Assembly (NCBI GenBank): GCA_900547785.1
Contig: URIB01000011.1
Location: 1 to 41,885 of the forward strand
Origin: an uncultured Dialister sp.
Lineage (GTDB): Bacteria > Bacillota > Negativicutes > Veillonellales > Dialisteraceae
DNA: 41,885 nucleotides
Direction of reading: 5' to 3'
Positions 23,736 to 32,952 of this stretch are shown here, piece after piece (position 1 is the stretch's first letter; every line of letters begins with the position of its first letter). The position numbers were made by a program, and so were the translations under genes. A model generated the notes under the pieces. The model did not search any database and was not told the DNA's origin. It saw only the letters and a list, made by a program, of their open reading frames with translations.

Positions 23736-26700
23736 TTTTACCGAGTTTGTATTTGATGAAAACCTTATATACACAGCGCTCAAGGAAGCCGCAAGAATCC
23801 AAAATGAAACGGTAAAACAAAGGGAAGAAGAGGCGGCACAGCGAATTATATCCGAAGATTTTGCAGATAAAACGGACATAGAAAAAGACGCTATGAGAAG
23901 CGTCCTTGCCAAAGGTATGGAAGATGTAGGCAAATCATGGCGGGAAGCCAAAGAAGAAGCCGTGAATGCATGGATAGATATGCTCGGAAACCGGGAACAT
24001 GTAGAAACCATACAGAGGAAACAAAAAGAAGGAGAAAGTGAAGTCTCCGTTATTGATTTCGTCGGAGAAGGCGGACAATACGAAACAAAAAGAGTATCCG
24101 GCAATGAAGGTTGGTACAGAGATGCATTTAAAAAAGAAGGGAAAATGCCGTCCCAACGTTCTATTATGGACTATGACCATGATGAAACAGTAAGAGAAAT
24201 GGAAGCCGGGGGAGCGACGAAAGAAGATATAGATGCATTGAACCGGTATAAAGAAAAAGTAGAAGCGTTAGAAGGACTGGAAGATTATGTAAAAACACTG
24301 GACAATAAGCATTTAACCGCTAAAATTCTTTTAAGTAAAGATACTTTTGATAAAGTCTATACTCCGTTTGTAGAAGAGTTGGAAAAGGGAAATGAACAAG
24401 TAAAAAAGGCTGCCAAAGACAGCGCCCTTATTCTGTCCAAAATGGCGGAAACTTTATCCCGTGCCTATGGAGTGGCGGTAGAAGATATAGCCGCTACGCT
24501 TAAAACATCGGATAAACCCCAAAAAATTACAGGAGATGAGTTGTATCAAAGGTTATCGCCGTATAAAGTGAAAAGCTACACGGCTGACGAACTGGAAACA
24601 ACGGCTACTATAACCGGAAAAGAATTCGGCGAGTATACAGACATTAAAGACTTGCGGGCAAAAGCATTGACGTATTATAAAGAACATTTACAGGGTACTT
24701 TTGCTCATAATGACCTTTTAGGGGATATCCGATTAAGCGACGAAATTGTTGCGGCAGAAGAGGTACCGGGTGATGTGAAACTAACCGGACGTGGAAAAAA
24801 GAAGATGACTCATACAACCGGAAATATTACTAAATTATTTGTAGTGAAAAAATTAAAGGATATTATAGGGAATGCTAATATAATAGCAAAAGCAGTTTCG
24901 AAAAAGGAAAAACATAAAGGGTGGACATTCTATTATCTTCATGGTGCTATTGATACACCGGACGGGAAACAATATGTAGTCGTTACTGTTTCGGATAAAG
25001 GCGAAGGAAGTGTCGATTATTACAATCATAACGTATTTGATAAAGATGCATACAATGCAATAGAAAAAGCTACCGGTGAAACTTCCAGTAAGGGCTTTTC
25101 AAGAACCCCCCAGAAGTTTCACGAGGTAGCTTCATCTATACATAGTATATATGAAGCGGAAGAAATTTACAAGAGGGAAAAGACATATAATCAGACGGTA
25201 AACCGGGGCATAGCGTCGGAAGCTAAACTGACACAGGACGAGGCGGCATTTTCTCATAATGTCGATCTGTTTATGGATGGGGAACTAAAAGGTGGGAATG
25301 TAAAGGTAATGACAACCCCTTTGGTGATGAAACTCGTCGGAGCGGAAATTTTGCCGGTATATATCCATCAAAATGTTTTGGCGAAAATTTTAAAACACGG
25401 AAAGAAAGTAGATGGCATTCATGGACACGCCAATGAAATGGATGCAGATATCTTGAAGCAGCTGCCTAAAGCGTTAACAGACCCTATGGCTATAGTAGAA
25501 AGTAAAGGGAAACCTGTTGTCATAACAAGCCTTGTAGATAAAAATAGGGATACTATTATTGTTCCGTTTGTGTTGGAAAAGAAAATAAAAGAAGAAAAGT
25601 ATTATACGGCTAACTTAATAGGAAGTGCATACGGGAAAAAGAGTAATCAGTGGATTTTAGATAAAATATTGGGTAACTTGTTATATATAAATAAAAAAAG
25701 AACCGATGATTGGCGTATAACCTCGGGGCTCCAATTGCCCATAGAGGCCGCCGAATCATCGGTTCCTTTTGATAAATTTACTGTACCAAACGAAAGTGAC
25801 CTTGTCAAGCTTAAAAATGCAAATCCGGAATATTATCAACAGAAAGAGGAATATGCAGGTGCTTATGAGGCGGAAAACAATGCTATCCATATCTTCTCGG
25901 CAGGCAATGAAAGTACCGCCATTCATGAAGGGGCGCACTTTTTCCTTTCTACTCTTGAAAAGCTTTCACAAGATACTGCCATTTCGGAAGAAGCAAGAGG
26001 GAAAATAGAAGAGGACTTATCTGTTATAAGAAACTGGGCATCCTACAGTCCGGACGTGATGAAAGAATACAGAAGAACGGCACTTTCTAAAGAGTTCAGA
26101 GAATACGAAAAGGCTATCAAAGAAAATCCGGATGACGAATCGGCAAAAGAAAGGTTTATGCAGGAAAGATTTGCCCGCGGTTTTGAACGGTATCTTTTAA
26201 CGGGGAAAGCACCGTCTAAAGAATTGCAGGGAGCATTCCGCCGCTTTAAGAGCTGGCTTACCAATTTATACAGGTCTGCTATGAATTTAGGGAAAGCGGA
26301 TGCACCGGAAGAGATGAAACAAATCTTTGACAAGATGGTGGCCACGGAAGAAGAAATCGAGGCATGGGGAGAAGAAGTCAAGGCGAGAAGTCTTGCGGAA
26401 GATATAAACAAGCTGAACAAGGCGGTGGATACAAACAAGAGCGAAGCGGGCAACATCAAGGAATGGCTGGAGAATATCAAAGAAGCCGCCAAAGAAAAGG
26501 CACTTGCCCACTTCATGAAGCAATATAAAGGAGAACTTCTTACTCAATTCGACACGGCGGCAGAAGAAAAAGGCGAAACCGGAAGTCGTGATTTTCTTTT
26601 TGGAGGGCAGGAAAGACTTTGTCTTATAAAAGAATTCTATGGTAAAATAATAAACATGGATATCCCGGTAGGGTATGAAAGGATATATTATGCTGATACA

Positions 26701-26805
26701 ATGGTTTCCCGGTCATATGGACAAAACCAGAAAATTAATTACCGAACACTTAAAAGCTGTCGATGTAGCGGCAGAACTTTTGGATGCACGGATTCCTTAT
26801 TCTAG
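23728..26805 (+). CDS. Polyvalent phage protein, 5'-truncated: LPD3-like, MuF-C-like and zincin domains
   Basis: This long open frame begins inside the IS200 right end, so the natural N-terminus is lost. Counting from the first codon of the frame at 23689, residues ~320-460 resemble a large polyvalent-protein domain (LPD3-type). Residues ~510-690 (VDLFMDGELKGGNVKVMTTPLVMKLVGA ... ITSLVDKN) resemble the MuF C-terminal nuclease-like domain. Near 746 lies HEGAHFF, an HExxH zincin metallopeptidase motif (STAIHEGAHFFLSTLEKL). Acidic helical regions flank these. Such proteins are injected or packaged by phages. The last ~65 codons overlap the rbgA promoter and coding region in another frame and are probably not natural, so the 3' end is also suspect. 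No start codon with a ribosome site is visible. Confidence 0.65.
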   Translation, partial: SKNFTEFVFDENLIYTALKEAARIQNETVKQREEEAAQRIISEDFADKTDIEKDAMRSVLAKGMEDVGKSWREAKEEAVNAWIDMLGNREHVETIQRKQKEGESEVSVIDFVGEGGQYETKRVSGNEGWYRDAFKKEGKMPSQRSIMDYDHDETVREMEAGGATKEDIDALNRYKEKVEALEGLEDYVKTLDNKHLTAKILLSKDTFDKVYTPFVEELEKGNEQVKKAAKDSALILSKMAETLSRAYGVAVEDIAATLKTSDKPQKITGDELYQRLSPYKVKSYTADELETTATITGKEFGEYTDIKDLRAKALTYYKEHLQGTFAHNDLLGDIRLSDEIVAAEEVPGDVKLTGRGKKKMTHTTGNITKLFVVKKLKDIIGNANIIAKAVSKKEKHKGWTFYYLHGAIDTPDGKQYVVVTVSDKGEGSVDYYNHNVFDKDAYNAIEKATGETSSKGFSRTPQKFHEVASSIHSIYEAEEIYKREKTYNQTVNRGIASEAKLTQDEAAFSHNVDLFMDGELKGGNVKVMTTPLVMKLVGAEILPVYIHQNVLAKILKHGKKVDGIHGHANEMDADILKQLPKALTDPMAIVESKGKPVVITSLVDKNRDTIIVPFVLEKKIKEEKYYTANLIGSAYGKKSNQWILDKILGNLLYINKKRTDDWRITSGLQLPIEAAESSVPFDKFTVPNESDLVKLKNANPEYYQQKEEYAGAYEAENNAIHIFSAGNESTAIHEGAHFFLSTLEKLSQDTAISEEARGKIEEDLSVIRNWASYSPDVMKEYRRTALSKEFREYEKAIKENPDDESAKERFMQERFARGFERYLLTGKAPSKELQGAFRRFKSWLTNLYRSAMNLGKADAPEEMKQIFDKMVATEEEIEAWGEEVKARSLAEDINKLNKAVDTNKSEAGNIKEWLENIKEAAKEKALAHFMKQYKGELLTQFDTAAEEKGETGSRDFLFGGQERLCLIKEFYGKIINMDIPVGYERIYYADTMVSRSYGQNQKINYRTLKSCRCSGRTFGCTDSLF
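26619..26648 (+). promoter_or_regulatory. Promoter of rbgA-rnhB
   Basis: TTGTCT at 26619-26624 and the extended -10 TGGTAAAAT (TAAAAT 26643-26648) are 18 bp apart. This marks the return to host sequence. Confidence 0.65.
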
Positions 26806-27547
26806 TTCCAATCCGATGATTCAGGAACTTTTGGGAAATAAACCGCATCTTGTTATTTTAAATAAAGCCGACTTGGCAGATCCTGCGCGTACGGCTCAAT
26901 GGGAAGCGTATTTCAAGGAAAAGGGACGCTCTGTTATATCCATGAGTTGTACCAATGGAAAAGACAAGAAAAAGTTTTTGCGGGTCATCAGGGAAGCCGC
27001 GTCACCGATGCTTGAAAAATGGAAACGACGGGGACTGAAGACCCGTTCGGCCCGGATTATGATATTAGGAATTCCCAATGTGGGAAAATCTACGTTGATT
27101 AACTTTATTGCCGGAAGGTCAATGGCAAGAACGGCGAATACACCGGGACATACAAGAGGGAAGCAATGGGTTCGTTTGGCAGACGGTTTGGATCTTTTAG
27201 ATACGCCGGGCGTGCTTTGGCCGAAGTTTGAAGATCAGGAAGCGGCACTCCGCTTGGCGGCAACAGGGGCTATTGCAGGAGATGTTTTTAATTCTTCTGA
27301 AGTCGTCATGTCTCTTCTGAAGACCCTGTCGGTTATGGCGCCTGCAATACTTCGGGAAAAATATGATATTGAAGATACCGGTGCCGATCCGCAGCTGCTT
27401 TTGGAACAGGCGGGACGGCGGAGAGGTTGTCTTCTTTCCGGCGGTGCTATTGATTATGACCGTGCAGAAATGGTCGTTCTCAATGACTTCCGCAGCGGAA
27501 AGCTCGGGAAAATTACGTTAGATGCCGTTCCGGAGGAAAGTCTATGA
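26690..27547 (+). CDS. rbgA: Ribosome biogenesis GTPase RbgA (YlqF)
   Basis: A 285-residue circularly permuted GTPase needed for late 50S assembly. QWFPGHM at the N-terminus, then the permuted order G4 LNKAD, G1 GIPNVGKST and G3 DTPGVLWP are as expected, with a C-terminal RNA-binding helical region ending in a typical DFRSGKLG segment. ATG 26690 follows GAAAGG by 7 bp; the ATG at 26675 lies within that site. It overlaps rnhB by 4 bp (ATGA), a common pairing in Firmicutes. Confidence 0.95.
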   Translation: MLIQWFPGHMDKTRKLITEHLKAVDVAAELLDARIPYSSSNPMIQELLGNKPHLVILNKADLADPARTAQWEAYFKEKGRSVISMSCTNGKDKKKFLRVIREAASPMLEKWKRRGLKTRSARIMILGIPNVGKSTLINFIAGRSMARTANTPGHTRGKQWVRLADGLDLLDTPGVLWPKFEDQEAALRLAATGAIAGDVFNSSEVVMSLLKTLSVMAPAILREKYDIEDTGADPQLLLEQAGRRRGCLLSGGAIDYDRAEMVVLNDFRSGKLGKITLDAVPEESL

Positions 27548-28305
27548 GTATTTCTGAAATTAAAGCATTACTTTCAGGAGATACGGTAACCGAAAATGCC
27601 CTGAAAGAATTGATGAATGACCCGCGAAAAGGAGTACAGCAGCTGGTTGCTTCTTATATCAAGCGCATGAACAGAGAGTCGGCGGAACGACTCCGTGTAG
27701 AAGATATGTATGAGCCGGAAAGCAGTTTTTACAAAAAGGGAATGACTCTTATCGCCGGCATTGATGAAGTAGGACGAGGGCCTTTGGCAGGACCTGTGAC
27801 GGTGGCAGCGGTCATTTTGAAACCGCACACTTTTTTTGCGGGAATTAACGATTCAAAAAAAGTGTCTCCGAAAAAAAGAGAAGAACTGGCAGAGGAAATT
27901 CATAAAAAAGCATTGGCCGTGTCTATTGTGTGTTTGCCGGCTGAAGAAATTGATGCCTTGAATATTTATCAGGCAACAATGGAGGCAATGTACAGGGCGG
28001 TAAGCGGTCTGAAAACGGCGCCGGAAGCGGTGATTGTAGATGCCATGCCTCTTCATTTCGGTATTCCGTCTTTATCTCTTGTGCACGGCGATGCCCGGTC
28101 TGCCTCTGTAGCGGCGGCATCTATCGTAGCCAAGGTGTACAGGGACCATTTAATGGAAGAGTATGATAAGGAGTATCCCGGGTACGGCTTTGCGCAGAAT
28201 AAAGGATATGGAACGGCTGACCATATAGAAGCGATACGGCGGCTGGGAATTACGCCGATACACAGAAAAAGTTTTGAACCCGTAAAAAGCATGATTATAA
28301 GATAA
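27544..28305 (+). CDS. rnhB: Ribonuclease HII
   Basis: A 253-residue RNase HII that removes ribonucleotides and RNA primers from DNA duplexes. An N-terminal ~70-residue extension precedes the catalytic core GIDEVGRGPLAGPV (Asp-Glu of the DEDD set). VIVDAMPL and HGDARSASVAAASIVAKVYRD with its Asp are present, as is the C-terminal GYGFAQNKGYGTADHIEAI. The start is translationally coupled to rbgA. Confidence 0.97.
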   Translation: MSISEIKALLSGDTVTENALKELMNDPRKGVQQLVASYIKRMNRESAERLRVEDMYEPESSFYKKGMTLIAGIDEVGRGPLAGPVTVAAVILKPHTFFAGINDSKKVSPKKREELAEEIHKKALAVSIVCLPAEEIDALNIYQATMEAMYRAVSGLKTAPEAVIVDAMPLHFGIPSLSLVHGDARSASVAAASIVAKVYRDHLMEEYDKEYPGYGFAQNKGYGTADHIEAIRRLGITPIHRKSFEPVKSMIIR

Positions 28306-28336
28306 GTATTCTGCTTTATGACAGGAGGATATAAAA

Positions 28337-28612
28337 ATGAAGCAATGTATGGATTCTGAAAATTTACATAGACGCCTGAAAAAAATTATCGGGCAGGTGC
28401 AGGCAATTGACCGTATGGTTGATGCAGATATTCCCTGTGAGGACGTGTTGTCCCAGGTGAATGCGGCCAAGTCGGCTCTCCATCGGGTCGGGCAGATTAT
28501 ACTGGAGGGACATCTCCATCACTGTGTTCTTGACGGGCTTGAAAACGGGAATGCCGAAGAAACGGTAGCAAAGTTCAGTAAAGCGGTAGAACGTTTTTCC
28601 AATATGAGCTGA
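28337..28612 (+). CDS. CsoR-family metal-sensing repressor
   Basis: A 91-residue all-helical DUF156 regulator (CsoR/RcnR/FrmR). Cys34, His59 and Cys63 reproduce the Cys-His-Cys spacing (25 and 4 residues) of the copper(I) site in CsoR, so copper sensing is the best guess. RcnR-type Ni/Co or formaldehyde sensing is less likely. LHRRLKKIIGQVQAIDRMV and VNAAKSALHRVG are family signatures. AGGAGG precedes the ATG. Only 1 bp separates it from the precorrin-2 dehydrogenase gene, so it may control the tetrapyrrole operon. Confidence 0.88.
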   Translation: MKQCMDSENLHRRLKKIIGQVQAIDRMVDADIPCEDVLSQVNAAKSALHRVGQIILEGHLHHCVLDGLENGNAEETVAKFSKAVERFSNMS

Positions 28613-28613
28613 T

Positions 28614-29246
28614 ATGTATCCTGTAAATATAGAACTCTCAGGGAGGCCTTGCCTGGTTATCGGTGGAGGTCATGTGGCACTCCGCAAAATCAAAGCACTT
28701 CTGGAAGAAAAAGCGGCTGTTACGGCAGTGGCACCGGAAGCATGCAGGGAAATCAGGGATTTGGCCGATGGAAATCATATTTTCTGGCGGCAGGAACCGT
28801 ACAGAAAAGGAACAAGCGGGAATTATTTTTTGGTGATTACCGCATCGGGAAATAAAGAAATTGCCGCATGGGTTGCAGAAGAAGCAAAAGAGAAAGGCTT
28901 TTTATATAACAGTGCCGACTTTCCGTCTGTGGGAAATTGTCATTTGCCGGCCCGTCTGAAAAAAGAAGGGCTGATGATTACTGTTTCTACAGACGGGCGG
29001 TCACCAGCCTTTTCGAAATATATTAAAGAACAAATTTCCCGTCAAATTCCTGACGGGTATGGCTTTTGGCTCGACAGAATCAGCCGGATTAGAGAAGAAT
29101 TAAAAGATGATTTGGAAAGTGCGGAAACGAGAGAGCGGTTCTGGAGAAAAGCATTTGATAAAGTGACGATGGAACTTGTGGTTCAGGGAAAATTAGACGA
29201 AGCAGAGGAGTGTGTACGTCGTGGTATTAGCAGTTTTAGGTCTTAA
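28614..29246 (+). CDS. Precorrin-2 dehydrogenase (siroheme synthase N-terminal domain type)
   Basis: A 210-residue protein of the Met8p/CysG N-terminal family, oxidising precorrin-2 to sirohydrochlorin with NAD+ and possibly inserting iron. The Rossmann motif CLVIGGGHVALRKIKALLE, the NSADFPSVGNCHLPARLKKEGLMITVSTDGRSPAFSKYIKE segment with the family's Asp, and a helical C-terminus are seen. It uses precorrin-2 made by the CobA half of the fused gene downstream. It overlaps hemA by 26 bp. Confidence 0.92.
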   Translation: MYPVNIELSGRPCLVIGGGHVALRKIKALLEEKAAVTAVAPEACREIRDLADGNHIFWRQEPYRKGTSGNYFLVITASGNKEIAAWVAEEAKEKGFLYNSADFPSVGNCHLPARLKKEGLMITVSTDGRSPAFSKYIKEQISRQIPDGYGFWLDRISRIREELKDDLESAETRERFWRKAFDKVTMELVVQGKLDEAEECVRRGISSFRS

Positions 29247-30504
29247 TCATAAAACGGTTGCCGTAGATATACGGGAGCAGTTTGCGATTTCTGAAGAAAG
29301 TGCCGGAGATGGGCTTCATCATCTGAAAGACCAGGAGGCTATCCGTGAGGCGGTTATACTTTCCACCTGCAACAGAACGGAAATATATGCAGTCTTGCAA
29401 GATGAAAAGGCAAAAAAGGATTTATATAAATTCTTTTTGACCTTATCGGGAAACAGTGACGCCAAAGAAGAATATTTCTTTTACTATACGGGAAAAGAAT
29501 GTATCCGCCATCTTTTTGAAGTCGTATCGGGCCTGGATTCCATGGTCATCGGAGAAAGCCAGATTTTAAACCAGATCAAAACGGCGTATACATTGGCACT
29601 TTCGGAAAAAGCAACCCGTACCATTTTGAATACTCTTTTTCACCGGGCCATCCGCACGGGGAAGAGAGTACGGACAGAGACACAAATTTCAACATCCGCT
29701 GTTTCCGTGAGCTATGCAGCGGTAAAGCTGGCAGAAAAAATATTAGGGACCTTGGAAAATAAAAAGGTTCTTGTTTTCGGTGCCGGTGATGCGGCGGAAC
29801 TTTTAGTAAAAAACCTGCAGGGAAAAGGACTTAAAGAAGTGGTAGTAACAAACCGTCATCCTGAAAGAGCAGAAGCACTTGCCGAGAAATTCGGTGGAAG
29901 CACGGTTCCTTTTCACGGAGCGGTAGAGCAGGCGGAGGATGCGGATATCTTTGTCACGGCCACGGGGGCAACCCAATATATCGTGAAATCCTGGGATGTA
30001 CGCAATCTGATGATGAAAAGAAAAAATAAGCCCCTTGTAGCTATCGATATTGCGGTGCCCTGTGATATCGAGCCCGATGTGGGAACAATCAGGAATGTAA
30101 CACTCTGCAATATCGACGATTTACAAGAAATTGTAGAAAATAATATTAAATTCCGCGAAGGCGAGGCATCACGGGCGGAAATGATTATCCGGGAAGAAAT
30201 GGATTCCCTGGAAGAAAGATTTACCTATTTGAGTACCCGGCCGGTTATGGTTTCCCTTTCCGAAAAAGCAGAGCATATCAGGGAAAGAGAAGTCAGGCGG
30301 GCTTTGGGAAAATTGCCGGACCTGACGGAAGAAGAGAAAAAAGGGATAGAGCATATGTCGCATATGATTATCCGTAAAATATTAAGAGAACCGATGATTC
30401 ATTTGAACCGGTATGCGGGAACAGAAAAAGAATCGGCAGGAAAGTCGGCAGTGACAAGCCTATTCAGCTTAGATGTAAGGAAGGGGGATAAACATGAAGG
30501 ATAA
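29221..30504 (+). CDS. hemA: Glutamyl-tRNA reductase
   Basis: A 427-residue HemA, which reduces glutamyl-tRNA(Glu) to glutamate-1-semialdehyde, the first step of the C5 pathway. Starting at GTG 29221, ten bp after AGAGGAG, places the catalytic Cys at residue 50 (LSTCNRTEIY), the usual position. The GTG at 29212 is too near the ribosome site. GLDSMVIGESQILNQIK, the NADPH motif FGAGDAAELLVKNL and the C-terminal dimerisation helices are present. It overlaps hemC by 11 bp. Confidence 0.96.
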   Translation: MVLAVLGLNHKTVAVDIREQFAISEESAGDGLHHLKDQEAIREAVILSTCNRTEIYAVLQDEKAKKDLYKFFLTLSGNSDAKEEYFFYYTGKECIRHLFEVVSGLDSMVIGESQILNQIKTAYTLALSEKATRTILNTLFHRAIRTGKRVRTETQISTSAVSVSYAAVKLAEKILGTLENKKVLVFGAGDAAELLVKNLQGKGLKEVVVTNRHPERAEALAEKFGGSTVPFHGAVEQAEDADIFVTATGATQYIVKSWDVRNLMMKRKNKPLVAIDIAVPCDIEPDVGTIRNVTLCNIDDLQEIVENNIKFREGEASRAEMIIREEMDSLEERFTYLSTRPVMVSLSEKAEHIREREVRRALGKLPDLTEEEKKGIEHMSHMIIRKILREPMIHLNRYAGTEKESAGKSAVTSLFSLDVRKGDKHEG

Positions 30505-31420
30505 ATTGGTCATTGCGACCAGACAAAGTGTACTGGCGCTTTGGCAGGCTAAGTATATCCGGGAACGGATACAGAAAAAGTATCCGCATGTAAATGTAGA
30601 ACTTCTTCCTGTTACGACTAAGGGGGATGAGATTTTAGACAGATCACTCCTTGATATAGGCGGAAAAGGACTCTTTATTAAAGAGTTGGAAATTTTACTT
30701 TTACAGAAAAAAGCCGATATAGCGGTTCATTCATTAAAAGATATGACGGCAGATATACCGGAGGGACTCAAGCTTGCGGCAGTGACGGACAGAGAAGATC
30801 CGAGGGATGCTTTTGTATCGGACAGATACGATTCGCTTGAAGCGTTGCCTCCCGGGGCCGTGGTAGGTACGGCAAGTCTGCGGAGGCAGGCACAGATTTT
30901 ACACAAACGTCCTGATTTGCACATAAAAACACTCCGCGGAAATGTCCAAACCCGTCTCCGTCAGTTGGAGGAAGGACATTTTGATGCCATTATTCTTGCC
31001 GCAGCCGGTCTTAAACGGCTGGGACTTGAAAAAAGGATTACCTCATATATAGAAACGGAGGAAAGCATTCCGGCGGCAGGACAGGGTGTCATGGCAGTGG
31101 AAATGCGAGCTGATGATGCAGAAACATCGGAAATTATCCGTTTCCTTCACAATGACGAAGTGGCTTCTTGTATCACTGCGGAAAGAGCATTTTTGGGCCG
31201 CGTGGGAGGAGACTGCAAAGTACCGGCCGGTATTTATGCGGTTTCTCAAGATAAAAAAATTTTGGCAGAGGCATTTATTGCTTCTCCTGACGGAAAGAAA
31301 CTTTACAGAAGAAGCAGGGAAGGTCTTTTGGAAGAGGCCGGGGAGATAGGCGCTGTCCTGGCAGAAGAGCTTTTATCGGATGGAGGAGATCAGATTTTAA
31401 AGGATTTACAAAAATTATGA
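30494..31420 (+). CDS. hemC: Hydroxymethylbilane synthase (porphobilinogen deaminase)
   Basis: A 308-residue HemC that joins four porphobilinogens. The dipyrromethane cofactor Cys241 is in GGDCKVPAG. TRQSVLALWQAKYI, the substrate-binding VHSLKDM and the RREDP-like TDREDPRDAFVS and RGNVQTRL arginine motifs are present. AAGGAAGGGGG precedes the ATG. It lies 14 bp before the CobA-HemD start chosen here. Confidence 0.97.
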   Translation: MKDKLVIATRQSVLALWQAKYIRERIQKKYPHVNVELLPVTTKGDEILDRSLLDIGGKGLFIKELEILLLQKKADIAVHSLKDMTADIPEGLKLAAVTDREDPRDAFVSDRYDSLEALPPGAVVGTASLRRQAQILHKRPDLHIKTLRGNVQTRLRQLEEGHFDAIILAAAGLKRLGLEKRITSYIETEESIPAAGQGVMAVEMRADDAETSEIIRFLHNDEVASCITAERAFLGRVGGDCKVPAGIYAVSQDKKILAEAFIASPDGKKLYRRSREGLLEEAGEIGAVLAEELLSDGGDQILKDLQKL

Positions 31421-31434
31421 TTGAGGAGAATCGT

Positions 31435-32952
31435 ATGAACAAAGGAAAGGTATATCTTATCGGAGCAGGTCCGGGAGATCCCGAACTTTTAACACTGAAA
31501 GGGAAACGTTGTTTGGAAACGGCGGACGTTATCGTTGGAGATTATTTGGCGGACCGGAGAATTCTCCGCTTTGCCAATCCCGAGGCGGAATATATTTATG
31601 TGGGAAAGCAGTCGGGGAATCATACCATGACGCAGGAGGAAATCAGCTGTCTCCTTGCAGAAAAAGGAAAACAGGGAAAAGTTGTAGCCCGCTTAAAAGG
31701 GGGAGATCCCTTTGTGTTCGGCCGCGGTGGAGAGGAAATAGAGGTACTGAAGGAAGCGGGCGTTCCTTATGAAGAGGTGCCGGGCATAACTTCAGCCATT
31801 GCTGCACCGGCATATGCGGGAATTCCCGTAACCCACAGAAAAGTGGCAGCTTCTTTTGCCGTGGTGACGGGGCATGAAGACCCTACCAAGGGCAGGTCGG
31901 ATGTCCACTTTGATAAATTGGCAGGGGCAGTAGATACATTGATATTTCTCATGGGTGTCGGAAGAGTTAAGCAGATTGCGGAAGAATTGATTAAAAACGG
32001 AAGAAGTGCCGATACGCCGGCTGCTTTCATACGTTGGGGAACCCGTCCGTATCAGGAAACGTATACCACTACATTAGGAGAAGCGGAAGAAGCGGTAAAA
32101 CGTTTTGCCATCAAACCGCCTGCAGTTTTTGTAGTCGGTGAAGTGGTAAATCTCAGAGAAACACTACAGTGGTATGACAACAAGCCTCTTTTTGGGAAGC
32201 ATATATTAATTACCCGCTCCCGTACACAGGCTTCCCGTATGACAAAGGTATTGGAAGATTTGGGCGCATTTTGCACAGAAATTTCGTCCATCAAAATTGA
32301 AATCCCCGGAGACGGTTGGAAAAGTATAGATAAAGGCATAGAGCATATCAAGGAGTATGACTGGATTGTTTTTACAAGCCAGAACGGGGTAGATGCCTTT
32401 TTCGGAAGACTCAATGAAAAAGGACTGGACAGCCGTGCTTTAGGCTGTGCCAAAATAGCAGTCATCGGTCCGGCAACAGATAAACAGCTCCGCCGTTATG
32501 GATTAAAGGCTGATTGTGTGCCGGAGAAATACAAGGCCGAGGATTTATTGGAGGTCATGAAACAACTGATTAAGCCGGGAGAAAAAATCTTCCTGCCCCG
32601 TGCAAAAGTGGCGAGAAGCGTTTTACCTGACGGCTTGGCAGAGGCAGGTTGTACGGTCGATGTGGCGGAAGCTTATCAGACAGTTTGCGATGTGGAAAAC
32701 AAAGAAAAATTAAAAGAACTTCTTATCCGTAAAGAAGTAGATATTATCACATTTACAAGTTCATCTACCGTGCATAATCTTATAGGACAGATAGAAGGGA
32801 AGACAGAACTTTTGGAAAATGTATCCCTTGCCTGCATCGGGCCGATTACGGCAGATGCCTGCCGGGAGTATCATTTAAATCCCGATATTATTTCAGATGT
32901 ATTTACAATTGAAGGTTTAGCCGGTGCTATTGTGAAGGGAGTTGACCGCTAA
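31435..32952 (+). CDS. cobA-hemD: Fused uroporphyrinogen-III C-methyltransferase / uroporphyrinogen-III synthase
   Basis: A 505-residue bifunctional protein. Residues 1-~240 are the SAM-dependent methyltransferase (VYLIGAGPGDPELLTLKG, ARLKGGDPFVFGRGGEE, VTHR), making precorrin-2. Residues ~255-505 are HemD (ILITRSRTQASRMTKVLEDLGA, WIVFTSQNGVDAF, FTSSSTVHNL, CIGPITAD), which cyclises hydroxymethylbilane. The fusion channels uroporphyrinogen III to siroheme or cobamides and is common in Firmicutes. GAGGAG lies 7 bp before ATG 31435; an earlier ATG (31417) overlaps hemC and is less favoured. Its stop overlaps the hemB start. Confidence 0.95.
   Translation: MNKGKVYLIGAGPGDPELLTLKGKRCLETADVIVGDYLADRRILRFANPEAEYIYVGKQSGNHTMTQEEISCLLAEKGKQGKVVARLKGGDPFVFGRGGEEIEVLKEAGVPYEEVPGITSAIAAPAYAGIPVTHRKVAASFAVVTGHEDPTKGRSDVHFDKLAGAVDTLIFLMGVGRVKQIAEELIKNGRSADTPAAFIRWGTRPYQETYTTTLGEAEEAVKRFAIKPPAVFVVGEVVNLRETLQWYDNKPLFGKHILITRSRTQASRMTKVLEDLGAFCTEISSIKIEIPGDGWKSIDKGIEHIKEYDWIVFTSQNGVDAFFGRLNEKGLDSRALGCAKIAVIGPATDKQLRRYGLKADCVPEKYKAEDLLEVMKQLIKPGEKIFLPRAKVARSVLPDGLAEAGCTVDVAEAYQTVCDVENKEKLKELLIRKEVDIITFTSSSTVHNLIGQIEGKTELLENVSLACIGPITADACREYHLNPDIISDVFTIEGLAGAIVKGVDR

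Larger units (their letters stand above)
15971..26620. mobile_element. Decayed prophage / integrative element next to tRNA-Leu
   Basis: This segment between tRNA-Leu and rbgA holds a truncated integrase, frameshifted phage genes (rusA, DUF1492), a Panacea-type pair, RHH and Rha regulators, a STAS-ATPase cassette, IS30 and IS200 elements and a polyvalent phage protein. The right edge is placed just before the rbgA promoter at 26619 and is approximate. I see no duplicate of the tRNA 3' end there, so attR is lost or unrecognised. Confidence 0.8.

Noticed and set aside
26590..26690. attR copy of the tRNA-Leu 3' end at the right edge of the island
   Set aside because: I searched this stretch by eye for the acceptor/T-arm sequence and found no match.
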